From positions 480,001-544,000 of the forward strand of contig NZ_KB911255.1 in NCBI RefSeq assembly GCF_000383415.1: a DNA stretch of 64,000 bases, given 5' to 3'. The stretch comes from Hyphomicrobium zavarzinii ATCC 27496. GTDB taxonomy: Bacteria; Pseudomonadota; Alphaproteobacteria; Rhizobiales; Hyphomicrobiaceae. Position 1 is the first letter of the stretch. Every line of letters starts with the position of its first letter. Shown one piece after another: positions 45,576 to 54,900 of this stretch. Below the pieces are notes generated by a model. That model was not told where the DNA came from. It ran no database searches and saw only the letters and a program-made list of their open reading frames with translations. The position numbers were made by a program, and so were the translations under genes.

Positions 45576-46622
45576 TTACTCGTCGTCGCTCTCGGAGGCC
45601 CTGTCGAACTCAGCGCGCCAAGCTTCTATACTCTGCTGCAAAGCTTGATCAGCCGATGCTTCGCTGCGCCGGATCAGTTGGCGGATGGCATTTCGCAGCG
45701 CGGCTCTTTCGAGGCGGGTTTGTGGCTCGTCGAAGTTTGCCGGATCTTCCCGGTTCTCGATGGCGCGCCACACACGCTGCTTCGTCGCGGTGTAGGCAGG
45801 CGGTCCGAAAGCTGCGAGATAGTTCTGGAATTTTACGAACAATCCATCGTCGTAGGGAGTGTCCTCGCCCAGTGCGCCGATGACGGGGTTGCCGGGATAG
45901 AGGAACGCGCACGGCGTCAGGCCGTCGGGGATTGGCGTGTTCGCCGAATGCGTTCTGCGCGCGGATAGTAGTTTGGGCAGCACGTGGGTGTGAGGACCTG
46001 GCGGCGAGACGCCGCCCGTGTCCGGCCCGCCGATCTTCTGATAAACCTCGGCGCGGCCGAGATGCGATATCACGACCCGGTGCGGATGCTGCGAGAGGAT
46101 GGCCATGCCGGCCTCGGTGGCGAAGGTCGGTTTACCGCAGCAGCTCCTGAGCACGCGCAAGAGATCCGGATCGCTGGTGCGCACGCAGAAGTCGATTTGC
46201 GGCTGGGCAAGGCCCACATCGAACAGAATGGCGCCTCGATCCTCGGGGCGGATGGCGTCGCGATCGATGCCGAGCTCGGTCAAGGCCTCGCGCTGAGCGG
46301 CTGCGGCTTCCGCGTCGGGCAGGCAAAGCGCGATGCCCTGGCTCCAGCGATGGGGACGAGGGCTCAACAACTCGTAAGCGACGGGCTCTACGTTCTCCTT
46401 CAGCGCAATGCGGATGGCGCCGCGGCTGGTGGCGCGGGTGAGATTGGCCGGATCGTCGACGATCAACCTCTCGCCCTCGTCCTGGTGATACTCGCCGATG
46501 GCGCCGAAGGAGCCGACGCTCCAGCCGCAAGTCCAGCTTCGAAGCTCTGCCTCGATGAGTGTGCGCAAGTCTGCCAGCGTAACGAAAGCGGGCGATGGAG
46601 CGTGTGGATCAAGTGTAGCCAT
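45576..46622 (-). CDS. Unknown protein controlled by a B12 riboswitch
   Basis: 348 residues, soluble, with no signal peptide and no motif I can name. Features: WTCGWSVGSFGAIGEYHQDE near 25-45, IDFCVRTSDPDLLRVLRSCC, GPHTHVLPKLL, PCAFLYPGNPVIGALGED, and an acidic end. Several Cys and His residues could bind metal, but no standard motif is formed. The ATG at 46622 has GGGGAA upstream; a longer in-frame start at 46757 would put the leader repeat into the protein. It has its own B12 riboswitch and sits between cobQ and btuB, all on one strand, so a role in cobalamin or cobalt use is likely. Confidence 0.75.
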   Translation of the reverse strand: MATLDPHAPSPAFVTLADLRTLIEAELRSWTCGWSVGSFGAIGEYHQDEGERLIVDDPANLTRATSRGAIRIALKENVEPVAYELLSPRPHRWSQGIALCLPDAEAAAAQREALTELGIDRDAIRPEDRGAILFDVGLAQPQIDFCVRTSDPDLLRVLRSCCGKPTFATEAGMAILSQHPHRVVISHLGRAEVYQKIGGPDTGGVSPPGPHTHVLPKLLSARRTHSANTPIPDGLTPCAFLYPGNPVIGALGEDTPYDDGLFVKFQNYLAAFGPPAYTATKQRVWRAIENREDPANFDEPQTRLERAALRNAIRQLIRRSEASADQALQQSIEAWRAEFDRASESDDE

Positions 46623-46730
46623 GGCGAGTTCCCCGTCAGAGACGATGGAACGAGAAGCCGCCCGAGGACAGGTATGCCGGAGTTCGGGAGACAAGCGAGA
46701 CAGCTCGCCGGTTGCCCATCCGTGATGTCC

Positions 46731-46820
46731 TGACGCTGCTTCCGTTCGGTTGCGCATCAGCCGCCACTACGGTGAACCGTCCTTCTGCGCGTCCCGCACA
46801 GCAGGTGGGCGACATGTGGC
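46731..46820 (-). repeat. Conserved post-aptamer segment, copy 2
   Basis: Partner of 45159-45250, located directly downstream of the second minus-strand B12 riboswitch and upstream of the unknown gene. The core CATCAGCCGCCACTACGG is identical in both. Together with the aptamers this implies that the whole leader cassette was duplicated. Confidence 0.7.
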
Positions 46821-46985
46821 GGCAGGTCTCCTGGCTCACGGCTCTGGCGCTTCTCCCGGCCTTCCCAGCGATCAGGTCGATCGCCAGTGGCATTGCGAAA
46901 GATGCTTGCCGCTCACAGTTGCGGGCGCAGCCGCGGGGTCGACACATGGTCTCACCGCGTTCCCTATTATCCGGGGAGACTTTCG
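46818..46985 (-). promoter_or_regulatory. Cobalamin riboswitch upstream of the unknown gene
   Basis: On the minus strand the aptamer blocks appear in order: GGGAACGCGGTG, GGCTGCGCCCGCAACTGTGA, GCCACTGGCG, TGGGAAGGC, and the B12 box GCCAGGAGACCTGCC at 46821-46835. It starts about 150 bp after cobQ ends on the same strand and has room for its own promoter in 46986-47134. Confidence 0.95.
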
Positions 46986-47134
46986 TATCCCGCGGAACCG
47001 TCACGGGGCGTATGTGCTCAGAACGTGCGGCAGGGAGTCAATTTAGAAATGCACACGGAGGGGCGGGCGCTGAGGGCGAGAGTACAAATTCGCCACAGAG
47101 ATACACGTGCCCTGACCGCGAGTTGTGCGCTCTC

Positions 47135-48616
47135 TTATACCGAGCTTGCGAGCGTCGGTGTGCGAGCGATTTCAAGGATGCGGTCGCAATCGAGGTGCGC
47201 TTCCAGATGTGCGGCGAGCGCGTCGAGCGTGGCATCGACGCCCGCCTCGTAGTCATGGACGCCGGACGTCGCGCCAAGCCCATCGAGAAGTGCCGAGCGA
47301 TACGCGTCGCTCGCGAAGAGGCCGTGCACGTAGCACCCCGAGATGCGACCGGACGGGCTCACGGCTCCGTCGCGTCTGCCATCGGAGAACTGCAGCATGG
47401 GGTTTGCGCAGCCCGGACCATTGGTCCGGCCGACGTGCATCTCGTAGCCTTTTATCGGTATGCCGCCGGTCGCCGTACCCGCTACCTCGACCAGCATTTT
47501 GTCTCCCGCCAGCATCGTTTCGACATCGAGCAGGCCCAAGCCGCGCGTTGATCCCGCCGGGCCTTCGATGCCGCCGGGATCGGCGATCTCGCGGCCGAGC
47601 ATTTGATATCCCCCGCAGATCCCGAGCACGTGGCCGCCGCGGCGCACGTGTGCCGCGAGGTCGATGTCCCAGCCGGTTTCCCTTAGCGCTGCGAGGTCTG
47701 CGATGGTGGATTTCGAACCCGGCAGAATGACGAGGGCAGCCGTTCCCGGGATCGGCTCTCCCGGCCGGAGGAAGGCGAAGTCGATGCCGGGCTCGAGGCG
47801 CAAGGGATCGAAATCGTCGAAGTTGGACAGGCGCGGATAGGCGAGCACCACGACGAGCGGGTGGCTCGCGTCGCCGCTCGCCGTGCGGCCCGTTACGAGC
47901 GATTGGGAGTCCTCGGCGGGCAGGTTAGCCGCTTCGGTGAAATAGGGCACGAGGCCGAGCGCGCTCCACCCGGTCTGCTGGGCAATGAGATCGAGCCCGG
48001 TTGCAAAGAGCGCCGGATCGCCGCGGAACTTGTTGACGATGAAGCCTTCGACCATGGCTGCATCTTCGGGCGTGATCACCGCACGCGTGCCTGCAAGGCT
48101 TGCGAAGATGCCGCCGCGCTCGATATCGCCGATCAGCACGACCGGCACATCCGCAGCGCGTGCGAAGCCCATGTTGGCGATGTCGCCCTTGCGAAGGTTG
48201 ATCTCGGAGGCGGAGCCCGCGCCTTCCACCAGAACGATGTCGGCCTCCTGGGAGAGCCGCTCGAAGCTGTCGAGCACGGCGGCCATCAGGCGGGGCTTCA
48301 TGTCGTGATAGCCGCGCGCAGGAGCGTTGCCGATCACGCGGCCTTGCACGACCACCTGAGCGCCGATCTCGCTCTGCGGCTTCAGGAGCACCGGGTTCAT
48401 GTGGATGGTGGGGGCGATGCGGGCCGCGCGCGCCTGGAGGGCTTGGGCGCGGCCGATCTCGCCGCCGTCGGGCGTCACGGCCGCGTTGTTCGACATGTTC
48501 TGCGGCTTGAACGGGCGCACGCGCAGGCCCCGGTTGGCGAACGCGCGGGCGAGCCCGGCAACCAGCAACGACTTGCCGACGTCCGAGCCCGTGCCCTGGA
48601 ACATGATCGCTTTCAT
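47135..48616 (-). CDS. cobQ: Cobyric acid synthase
   Basis: 493 residues, normal length. N-terminal P-loop [20 protein letters not shown], then [20 protein letters not shown] and [21 protein letters not shown]-terminal triad glutamine amidotransferase domain with the nucleophile Cys in [12 protein letters not shown] and His in CYVHGLF. It amidates four side chains of adenosylcobyrinate a,c-diamide using glutamine and ATP. The start lies 5 bp after the cobO stop, and the two form one minus-strand unit. Confidence 0.96.
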   Translation of the reverse strand: MKAIMFQGTGSDVGKSLLVAGLARAFANRGLRVRPFKPQNMSNNAAVTPDGGEIGRAQALQARAARIAPTIHMNPVLLKPQSEIGAQVVVQGRVIGNAPARGYHDMKPRLMAAVLDSFERLSQEADIVLVEGAGSASEINLRKGDIANMGFARAADVPVVLIGDIERGGIFASLAGTRAVITPEDAAMVEGFIVNKFRGDPALFATGLDLIAQQTGWSALGLVPYFTEAANLPAEDSQSLVTGRTASGDASHPLVVVLAYPRLSNFDDFDPLRLEPGIDFAFLRPGEPIPGTAALVILPGSKSTIADLAALRETGWDIDLAAHVRRGGHVLGICGGYQMLGREIADPGGIEGPAGSTRGLGLLDVETMLAGDKMLVEVAGTATGGIPIKGYEMHVGRTNGPGCANPMLQFSDGRRDGAVSPSGRISGCYVHGLFASDAYRSALLDGLGATSGVHDYEAGVDATLDALAAHLEAHLDCDRILEIARTPTLASSV

Positions 48617-48621
48617 GGGCG

Positions 48622-49233
48622 TCAGAACTCGATGCCTTCCTGGGCTTTGACGCCGGCAGCGAAGTGATGCTTCACGAGGGTCATCTCGGTGACGAGATCG
48701 GCGGCCTCGATCATCTCGGCCTTGGCGTTGCGTCCGGTCACGACCACGTGCAGATTGGGGCGCTTTTCCTTGAGGGCTGCGACGACCATTGCGAGGTCGA
48801 GGTGGTCGTAGCGCAGCGCGATGTTCAGCTCGTCGAGGATGATGAGTCCGAAGGACGGGTCCGCCATCAACTCCATGGCCACTGCCCAGGCCCGCTCGGC
48901 GGCGGCGACATCGCGGGCGCGATCCTGCGTTTCCCAGGTAAAGCCTTCGCCCAATGTGTGCCAGACAACCTGATCCCCGAACTTCTCGACAGCTTTGCGC
49001 TCGCCGGTTTCCCAGGCGCCCTTTCCGAATTGCACGACACCAACGCGCAGCCCCCTGCCGAGCGCACGCAAGAGAAGCCCCCAAGCGGCCGTGGATTTAC
49101 CTTTGCCCTTGCCGGTGTGGACGATCAGCAGTCCCTTCTCCATGTTTTTGGAAGAAACTTCCGCGTCTTGCACGGCTTTCCTGTTCGCCATTTTCTCTTT
49201 GTGGCGGGCCTCTTCGCTGGTGCCGTTCTGCAT
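48622..49233 (-). CDS. cobO: Cob(I)yrinic acid a,c-diamide adenosyltransferase
   Basis: 203 residues. The CobO/BtuR P-loop is [18 protein letters not shown]. It is followed by [30 protein letters not shown] and [19 protein letters not shown]. It adds the 5'-deoxyadenosyl ligand to the corrinoid. The ATG at 49233 has AAGGAG about 9 bases before it; the frame is open to 49422, but that would run into the opposing riboswitch. Divergent from the cbtB riboswitch; the promoters share about 100 bp. Confidence 0.95.
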   Translation of the reverse strand: MQNGTSEEARHKEKMANRKAVQDAEVSSKNMEKGLLIVHTGKGKGKSTAAWGLLLRALGRGLRVGVVQFGKGAWETGERKAVEKFGDQVVWHTLGEGFTWETQDRARDVAAAERAWAVAMELMADPSFGLIILDELNIALRYDHLDLAMVVAALKEKRPNLHVVVTGRNAKAEMIEAADLVTEMTLVKHHFAAGVKAQEGIEF

Positions 49234-49339
49234 GGGGCGATGCTCCTTTTCAAGCGGGGGGACGAGGCCGTTCGCGCCTGTACTGCCGGCCTTCGCGGAG
49301 CCGGATTTCGATTGACGCAATGCCGAAACAGCCCTTATC

Positions 49340-49512
49340 AAACTGGTGACGGTTCCTCGCAAGAGGATTGAACGGGAATGCGGTGTCGCCTCGTCATGGC
49401 CAATCCGCAGCTGCCCCCGCAACTGTTATCGGTGAGTGCTCGGCCTGAATGCCACTGGGAAACCGGGAAGGCGCTTGAGCGCGGAGAACCGAGAGCCAGG
49501 AGACCGGCCGTC
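49340..49512 (+). promoter_or_regulatory. Cobalamin riboswitch upstream of cbtBA-cob operon
   Basis: Aptamer blocks in order: GGGAATGCGGTG, GCAGCTGCCCCCGCAACTGT, GCCACTGGGAAACCGGGAAG and the B12 box AGCCAGGAGACCGGCC. A GGCCGC/GCGGCC hairpin at about 49530-49548 ends just before GGGAGA, the ribosome-binding site of cbtB, so translational control is plausible. It differs downstream from the two minus-strand switches. Confidence 0.95.
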
Positions 49513-49561
49513 GAAACTATAAGCTCGTGTGGCCGCGGAGGGGCGGCCTGGGAGAATTGAG

Positions 49562-49750
49562 ATGAACACGCAATCCTACACCTCTACGACCGTACCTGCG
49601 GAAGGCACGAGAAGCGAAAGCCTGAAGGCCGCGGCGCTTGCGCTCGTGCTGGGCGCCGGTCTCGTCTTCACGGCCGGTTTCTCGCATTCCTCCACCATTC
49701 ACAACGCCGGACACGATACGCGCCACGCGCTCAGCTTTCCTTGTCACTGA
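49562..49750 (+). CDS. cbtB: Cobalt transporter subunit CbtB
   Basis: 62 residues, the family's usual small size: one membrane helix (KAAALALVLGAGLVFTAGF) and the histidine-rich end HNAGHDTRHALSFPCH, the CbtB signature. It works with CbtA in cobalt uptake across the inner membrane. First gene of the riboswitch-controlled plus-strand operon; GGGAGA precedes the ATG, and cbtA follows 12 bp after its stop. Confidence 0.95.
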   Translation: MNTQSYTSTTVPAEGTRSESLKAAALALVLGAGLVFTAGFSHSSTIHNAGHDTRHALSFPCH

Positions 49751-49762
49751 TCGAGGAACGCC

Positions 49763-50509
49763 ATGATAATTCGTGTTCTTTCAACCAGCCTTGTGGCTGG
49801 TTTTCTTGCTGGCGTGCTCGTAGCGGTCATCCAGCACTTCACGACCACGCCCTTGATTCTCGCGGCCGAGGTTTTTGAGAGCCAGGCTGCGGAGGCTCCC
49901 TCCCTGATCAGCCCTGCCGTGTTCCGGGGCGACGACGCGCGTCTCATCCTCGCCCATGCCGACCACGATGCTGCGGCCGGGGGCGAAGAAGGATGGGCCC
50001 CCGCCGACGGCATCGAGCGCACGCTCTATACGAGCACGGTGACGATTGCGACTGCGATCGGCTTCGCATTCCTGCTGCTTGCCGGGCTGCTCGCCTCGGG
50101 TGATCGCATCGATCCGCAACGGGCGCTGATGTGGGGTGCTGCCGGCTTTGTCGTGACTGGCCTCGCGCCTGCGCTGGGGCTTGCGCCCGAGCTTCCTGGA
50201 ATGCCAGCCGCGGATCTTATCGACCGGCAGGTCTGGTGGGTCGCGACGGCGGTGGCAACGGGAGGTGCCCTCTGGCTCATCCTGAGGTCGCGCAGTCTCG
50301 CGCTCCAGATCCTGGGTGTCGCTCTGCTGGTCTCCCCGCATGTGATCGGCGCTCCCCACCTTCATGGGGGCGAGGTGAGCCGCGTGCCGGCCGAGCTTGC
50401 GGCCCGTTTTGCGGCGACATCGCTCGCGGTTCACGCGGTGCTGTGGGCTGCGACGGGGCTCGCCGTTGGCTGGTTCTGGCAGTGGACGGATAGCACGGGG
50501 CGCGCTTAG
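49763..50509 (+). CDS. cbtA: Cobalt transporter subunit CbtA
   Basis: 248 residues. Several membrane helices (LVAGFLAGVLVAVIQHFTT at the start, ATAIGFAFLLLAGLLASG, ALWLILRSRSLALQILGVAL) and a His/acid-rich loop (ILAHADHDAAAGGEEG) fit CbtA. LLVSPHVIGAPHLHGGEVS is a conserved histidine-containing segment. Expected to be the main membrane part of the B12-regulated cobalt importer. Confidence 0.93.
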   Translation: MIIRVLSTSLVAGFLAGVLVAVIQHFTTTPLILAAEVFESQAAEAPSLISPAVFRGDDARLILAHADHDAAAGGEEGWAPADGIERTLYTSTVTIATAIGFAFLLLAGLLASGDRIDPQRALMWGAAGFVVTGLAPALGLAPELPGMPAADLIDRQVWWVATAVATGGALWLILRSRSLALQILGVALLVSPHVIGAPHLHGGEVSRVPAELAARFAATSLAVHAVLWAATGLAVGWFWQWTDSTGRA

Positions 50510-50532
50510 CGCGCTCTGAGGTCCGGCATCTT

Positions 50533-50934
50533 ATGACCCATTCCGACGTAACCATATTCGTTTGCGTTTCATGCCGGCGAGCCAATCCTGAAGGCGAGGG
50601 TTTTCATCTGCCGGGGCGTGCGCTGGCAGATGTGCTGCATGAGAAGCTCGCGCAGACGGACGCGAGCCATATCAAGGTCACGCCTGTCGAGTGCCTTGCC
50701 GTGTGCAACCGGCCCAGCACCGTCGCCATGGTGGGGCCGGACAGGTGGACCTACCTCGTCGGCGATCTCGATGCCGAGCGGCATGCCGATCAGATCATCG
50801 CGGCCGCTACCGCGTTTCAGAAAACAGAGAATGGAATCGTGCCCTGGAAGGAGCGCCCCGAAGCGTTCCGCAAGGGCGTGATCGCACGCGTTCCCCCGTT
50901 GGGTTTTTCCATGCCGGAGCAAGACAGAGAATGA
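50533..50934 (+). CDS. DUF1636 family putative metal-binding protein
   Basis: 133 residues. CVSCRRANPEGEGF near the start and VTPVECLAVCNRPSTVAM in the middle give a CxxC plus CxxxC set in a thioredoxin-like/2Fe-2S-ferredoxin-like frame, as in DUF1636 proteins. These are recurrent neighbours of cobalamin genes, and their biochemical role is not established. The stop overlaps the cobW start by 4 bases. A metallochaperone or redox role in cobalt handling is only an inference. Confidence 0.85.
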   Translation: MTHSDVTIFVCVSCRRANPEGEGFHLPGRALADVLHEKLAQTDASHIKVTPVECLAVCNRPSTVAMVGPDRWTYLVGDLDAERHADQIIAAATAFQKTENGIVPWKERPEAFRKGVIARVPPLGFSMPEQDRE

Positions 50935-51968
50935 CAGCGCTCGCCAAAGTGCCGTGCAGCATCGTGACCGGCTTTCTCGGAGCCGGGAAGACGACGCTCG
51001 TTCGCAATATCCTCCAGAACGCCCAGGGCCGGCGACTGGCTGTCATCGTCAACGAGTTCGGCGATGTCGGCATCGACGGAGAGATCCTCAAGGGCTGTGG
51101 CGTGGAAAGCTGCAGCGAGGATCGCATCGTGGAGCTTTCGAACGGCTGCATCTGCTGCACCGTGGCCGACGATTTCGTGCCTGCTCTGGAACGACTGCTG
51201 GCGCTTTCCGATCCGCCCGAGCACATCCTGATCGAGACGTCCGGGCTCGCGCTCCCGAAGCCGCTCGTGCAGGCGTTCAACTGGCCGGCGATCGCCTCGC
51301 GCGTGACGGTGGACGGCGTCATCGCGGTGGTCGACGGGGCGGCGGTTGCGGCCGGCCGTTTCGCGGACGACCCGGAGGCGCTCGCGACGCAACGCGCCGA
51401 TGATGCGTCGGTCGATCACGAGAATCCGCTCGAGGAGGTCTACGAGGATCAGCTTCTCTGCGCGGATCTCATCGTGCTCAACAAGGCCGATCTCATGACG
51501 GCCGCGGATCTCGAGCGGGTGTCGGAGGAGATCCGGCAGTCTGTTCCGCGCGCGGTCAAGGTAGTGGAGACGACCGGCGGCCAGCTCGAAGCAAAAGTGC
51601 TGCTCGGGCTGGGTGCGGCTGCTGAAGCCGATCTCGCGGCGCGCCCCTCGCATCACGATAACGAGGAAGACCACGATCACGACGATTTCGACACGTTCAT
51701 CGTGGATGTTCCGCAGCTCGAGGATCCTGAGGTGCTGCTGGCCCGCATCCGGCGGGCGGCGGACGACCACGATATCCTGCGGATCAAAGGGTTTACCGAG
51801 GTCAAAGGTAAGCCGATGCGGCTCTTGATCCAGGGTGTAGGCTCGCGCCTGCAGCATCAGTTCGACCGCCCCTGGCGCGAAGGCGAAAGCCGGCAGGGCC
51901 GTCTCGTCGTGATCGGGCAGAAGGGACTTGACCGGGAGGCCATCGCGCGGGCGATTTCAAGCGTGTAA
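50931..51968 (+). CDS. cobW: CobW-type G3E GTPase, putative cobalt chaperone
   Basis: 345 residues. Walker A GFLGAGKTTLVRNIL, the metal-site CxCC in SNGCICCTVADDF, LIETSGLALP, and VLNKADLM (GTP-specificity site). A linker rich in His and acid (HHDNEEDHDHDDF) precedes the CobW C-terminal domain. Immediately upstream of cobN, which fits cobalt delivery to the cobaltochelatase. Confidence 0.93.
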   Translation: MTALAKVPCSIVTGFLGAGKTTLVRNILQNAQGRRLAVIVNEFGDVGIDGEILKGCGVESCSEDRIVELSNGCICCTVADDFVPALERLLALSDPPEHILIETSGLALPKPLVQAFNWPAIASRVTVDGVIAVVDGAAVAAGRFADDPEALATQRADDASVDHENPLEEVYEDQLLCADLIVLNKADLMTAADLERVSEEIRQSVPRAVKVVETTGGQLEAKVLLGLGAAAEADLAARPSHHDNEEDHDHDDFDTFIVDVPQLEDPEVLLARIRRAADDHDILRIKGFTEVKGKPMRLLIQGVGSRLQHQFDRPWREGESRQGRLVVIGQKGLDREAIARAISSV

Positions 51969-51977
51969 GGTTGCTTT

Positions 51978-54900
51978 ATGCATCTACTTGCCGTCGAGAC
52001 GGGATCGCTGGACGAAATTGACGGCGCGGTTGATCTCAACCAGACACCCGCCGATATCGTTGTCTTGTCGTTCAGCGACAGCGATCTCTCGGCACTCGCG
52101 TCGGCGTGGGAGCAGGATGCCTCCCGCTTTCCGTCGCTGAGGCTTGCCAGCCTCAAGAAGCTTCGCCATCCCATGTCGGTGGATGTCTACGTGGAGCGCG
52201 TGATCGAGCACGCGCGTCTCGTCATCGTGCGCAGCCTCGGCGGTCTCGACTACTGGCGCTACGGCTTCGAGCGTCTTGCGCGCGCCGCATCCGAGCGCGG
52301 CACGCTGCTGGTGGCGCTACCGGGCGACGACCGGCCCGATGCGCGGCTGGTGGCGCTTTCCACGGCGCCGCGAGACGTCGTCGAGGCGTTCGACCGCTAC
52401 TTTCGTGCCGGCGGGCCGCACAATGCCTGCAACGCGCTCCTCTATGCCGCACATCTCTTGGGACGCGATGTCGCCTTCGATCCCCCTCTCGATATGGAAC
52501 CGGCGCTGGCGCTCGACGGGGAGGGCCTGCCTGTCAGGCTCGATACCATCTCGGCCTGTCCGGATCGGCCGAGCGCGCTCGTCGTCTTCTACAGGTCGAG
52601 CCTGCTGGCGGGAGATTTCAAGCCGGTTACGCGGTTGGCGGATGCGCTCCGCGCGCGAGGGCTGCGGCCAGTGTGCGTCGCGCTCACGAGCCTCAAAGAC
52701 CCGGATGCGACCCGTCCACTCGAAGCTCTCATTCGCCGCGTGATGCCGGCCGTTGTGCTGAATGCGACGGCATTCTCCGCGATGCGGGCCGACGAGACCA
52801 CTGTTCTCGACGCCGCGGACTGTCCGGTGCTGCAGGTTGCGCTCGCGGGGCATCCGAAGGTCGCGTGGGAGGCTTCCAGGCGAGGACTGTCTCCAAGCGA
52901 TCTCGCGATGAACGTCGTGCTGCCCGAGCTGGACGGCCGCCTCTTTACGCGTGCGATCTCGTTCAAGGCGGATGTGGCGCCTGCGGCCGATCTGCAATAC
53001 GCGCGGGTGCTGCACGAGCCCGACGACGGCCGCGTGTCTTTCGTGGCCGAGCTCGCGGCTGCCTGGGTGCGGCTTGGGCAGGCCGAGCGCGCCTCGCGGC
53101 GTGTTGCGATCCTGCTGTCCGATTATCCGAACCGCGCGGGGCGGACGGGTTATGCCTGCGGCCTCGATACGCCCGAGAGCGTGGCCGAGATCATGGGGCT
53201 GCTGCGCGCGGAAGGCTACGACGTCGGGGATGAACCGTTCGAAGCGCATGATCTCATCTCGCGCCTCGCGGATCTTGCGCCGGGGGCCGATACGATCACG
53301 GTGCCGCTCCGCGACTATCTGGGCTGGCTGGGTGCGCTGCCGGGTGAGATTGCGAAAGAGATCGAGACCGCGTGGGGTGCGCCGGAGGACGATCCGTCCT
53401 TTGAGAACGGTCATTTCCGGTTTCGCGCTGTGGTGGCCGGGAACATCGTCATCTCGCTTCAGCCGGATCGCGGTGCGCACGGCGACCGCAAAGCGGGCTA
53501 TCATGACATGCAGCTTCCGCCGCGCCATGCCTATGTGGCGCTCTACGGGTGGCTGCGCGAGACGCGGAAGATCCATGCGCTCGTGCATCTCGGTACGCAT
53601 GGCACGCTGGAATGGCTTCCCGGCAAGGCGCTCGCGCTTTCTGAGGCTTGCTTTCCCGAAGCGGTGCTCGGGCCCGTGCCGGTGATCTATCCGTTCATCG
53701 TGAACAATCCGGGCGAAGCAGTGCAGGCCAAGCGGCGGATTTCTGCGCTTACCATCGGGCACATGACGCCGCCATTGTGCGAGGCGGGGCTTCACGGCCC
53801 GCTGGGAGAGCTCGAAGGGCTCATCGAGGAATATGCCGAGGCCGATGGCGTCGACAGGCGGCGCATCGCGATCCTCGAGCGGGAGATTTTGGATCGCGCG
53901 TGGCGCTCTGGCCTTGCCGCGGACTGCGGGCTGGAGAAGACCGATGCGCCCCGGGATGCGATCGGCAAGCTCGATGCGCAGCTTTGCGACATCAAGGATC
54001 TGGCGATCCGCGATCATCTTCACGTGTTTGGCAGGGCGGCTTCTCTGGATGCGCGGACGGCTCTGGCGGCTCAGATGGTTCGCGCCTCCGGCGGTGGGGA
54101 GGCGCAGATCGCGGGTGTCGAGCAGGCGATCCTCGCGTGCGCCGAAAGCGAGCGGGGTGCCCTGATCGCGTCGCTCGACGCTCGCCGCGTTGCGCCGGGG
54201 CCATCAGGAGCGCCCACCCGTGGGCGTCGCGATGTGCTTCCCACAGGACGGAACCTCACGACCATCGATCCGCGTGCCGTGCCAACGCGGACGGCCGCTA
54301 TCGTGGGCGCGCGTGCGGCCGACGAGGTTGTGCGCCGTTACATGCAGGACCACGGAGATTATCCCCGCGCGCTGATGCTCGATCTCTGGGCCTCGGCCTC
54401 GCTGCGCACAGGGGGCGACGATCTCGCCCAGGCGTTGGCCTATCTCGGCGTGCGCCCGCGCTGGGACGACGGATCGAACCGCGTGGTCGGCGTCGAGGTG
54501 CTGCCGATTGCCAAGCTCGATCGGCCGAGGATCGACGTCACGCTGCGCATCTCGGGATCGTTCCGCGACATCTTTCCGGCGCAGATTGCCCTGTTCGACC
54601 TTGCCGTGCGGCTGGTTGCGGAGCGCGACGAGCCGGAAGAGTGGAACCCGCTGTCCGCTGCAAGGCTTCGCGGTGAAAGCCTGTCTCGCATCTTCGGCAG
54701 CGAACCCGGCACCTATGGCGCGGGGGCGGCTGCAACCGCGCTTGACAGCGCGTGGGAGAGCCGGGCCGATCTCGCGGCTGCCTATCTTCAGTCCAGCTCT
54801 CATGCTTATGGGGGCGACGACAGCGAGCGTCCGGCGGCGAAAGATTTTGAGGAGCGTGTCGCGGCGACGGATGCGCTGGTGCATCCGCAAGACGACAGGG

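Noticed and set aside
48617-49084. Upstream extension of cobQ giving a 649-residue protein
   Set aside because: The extra part lies within cobO in another frame and has no family match; CobQ proteins start at the [12 protein letters not shown] segment.
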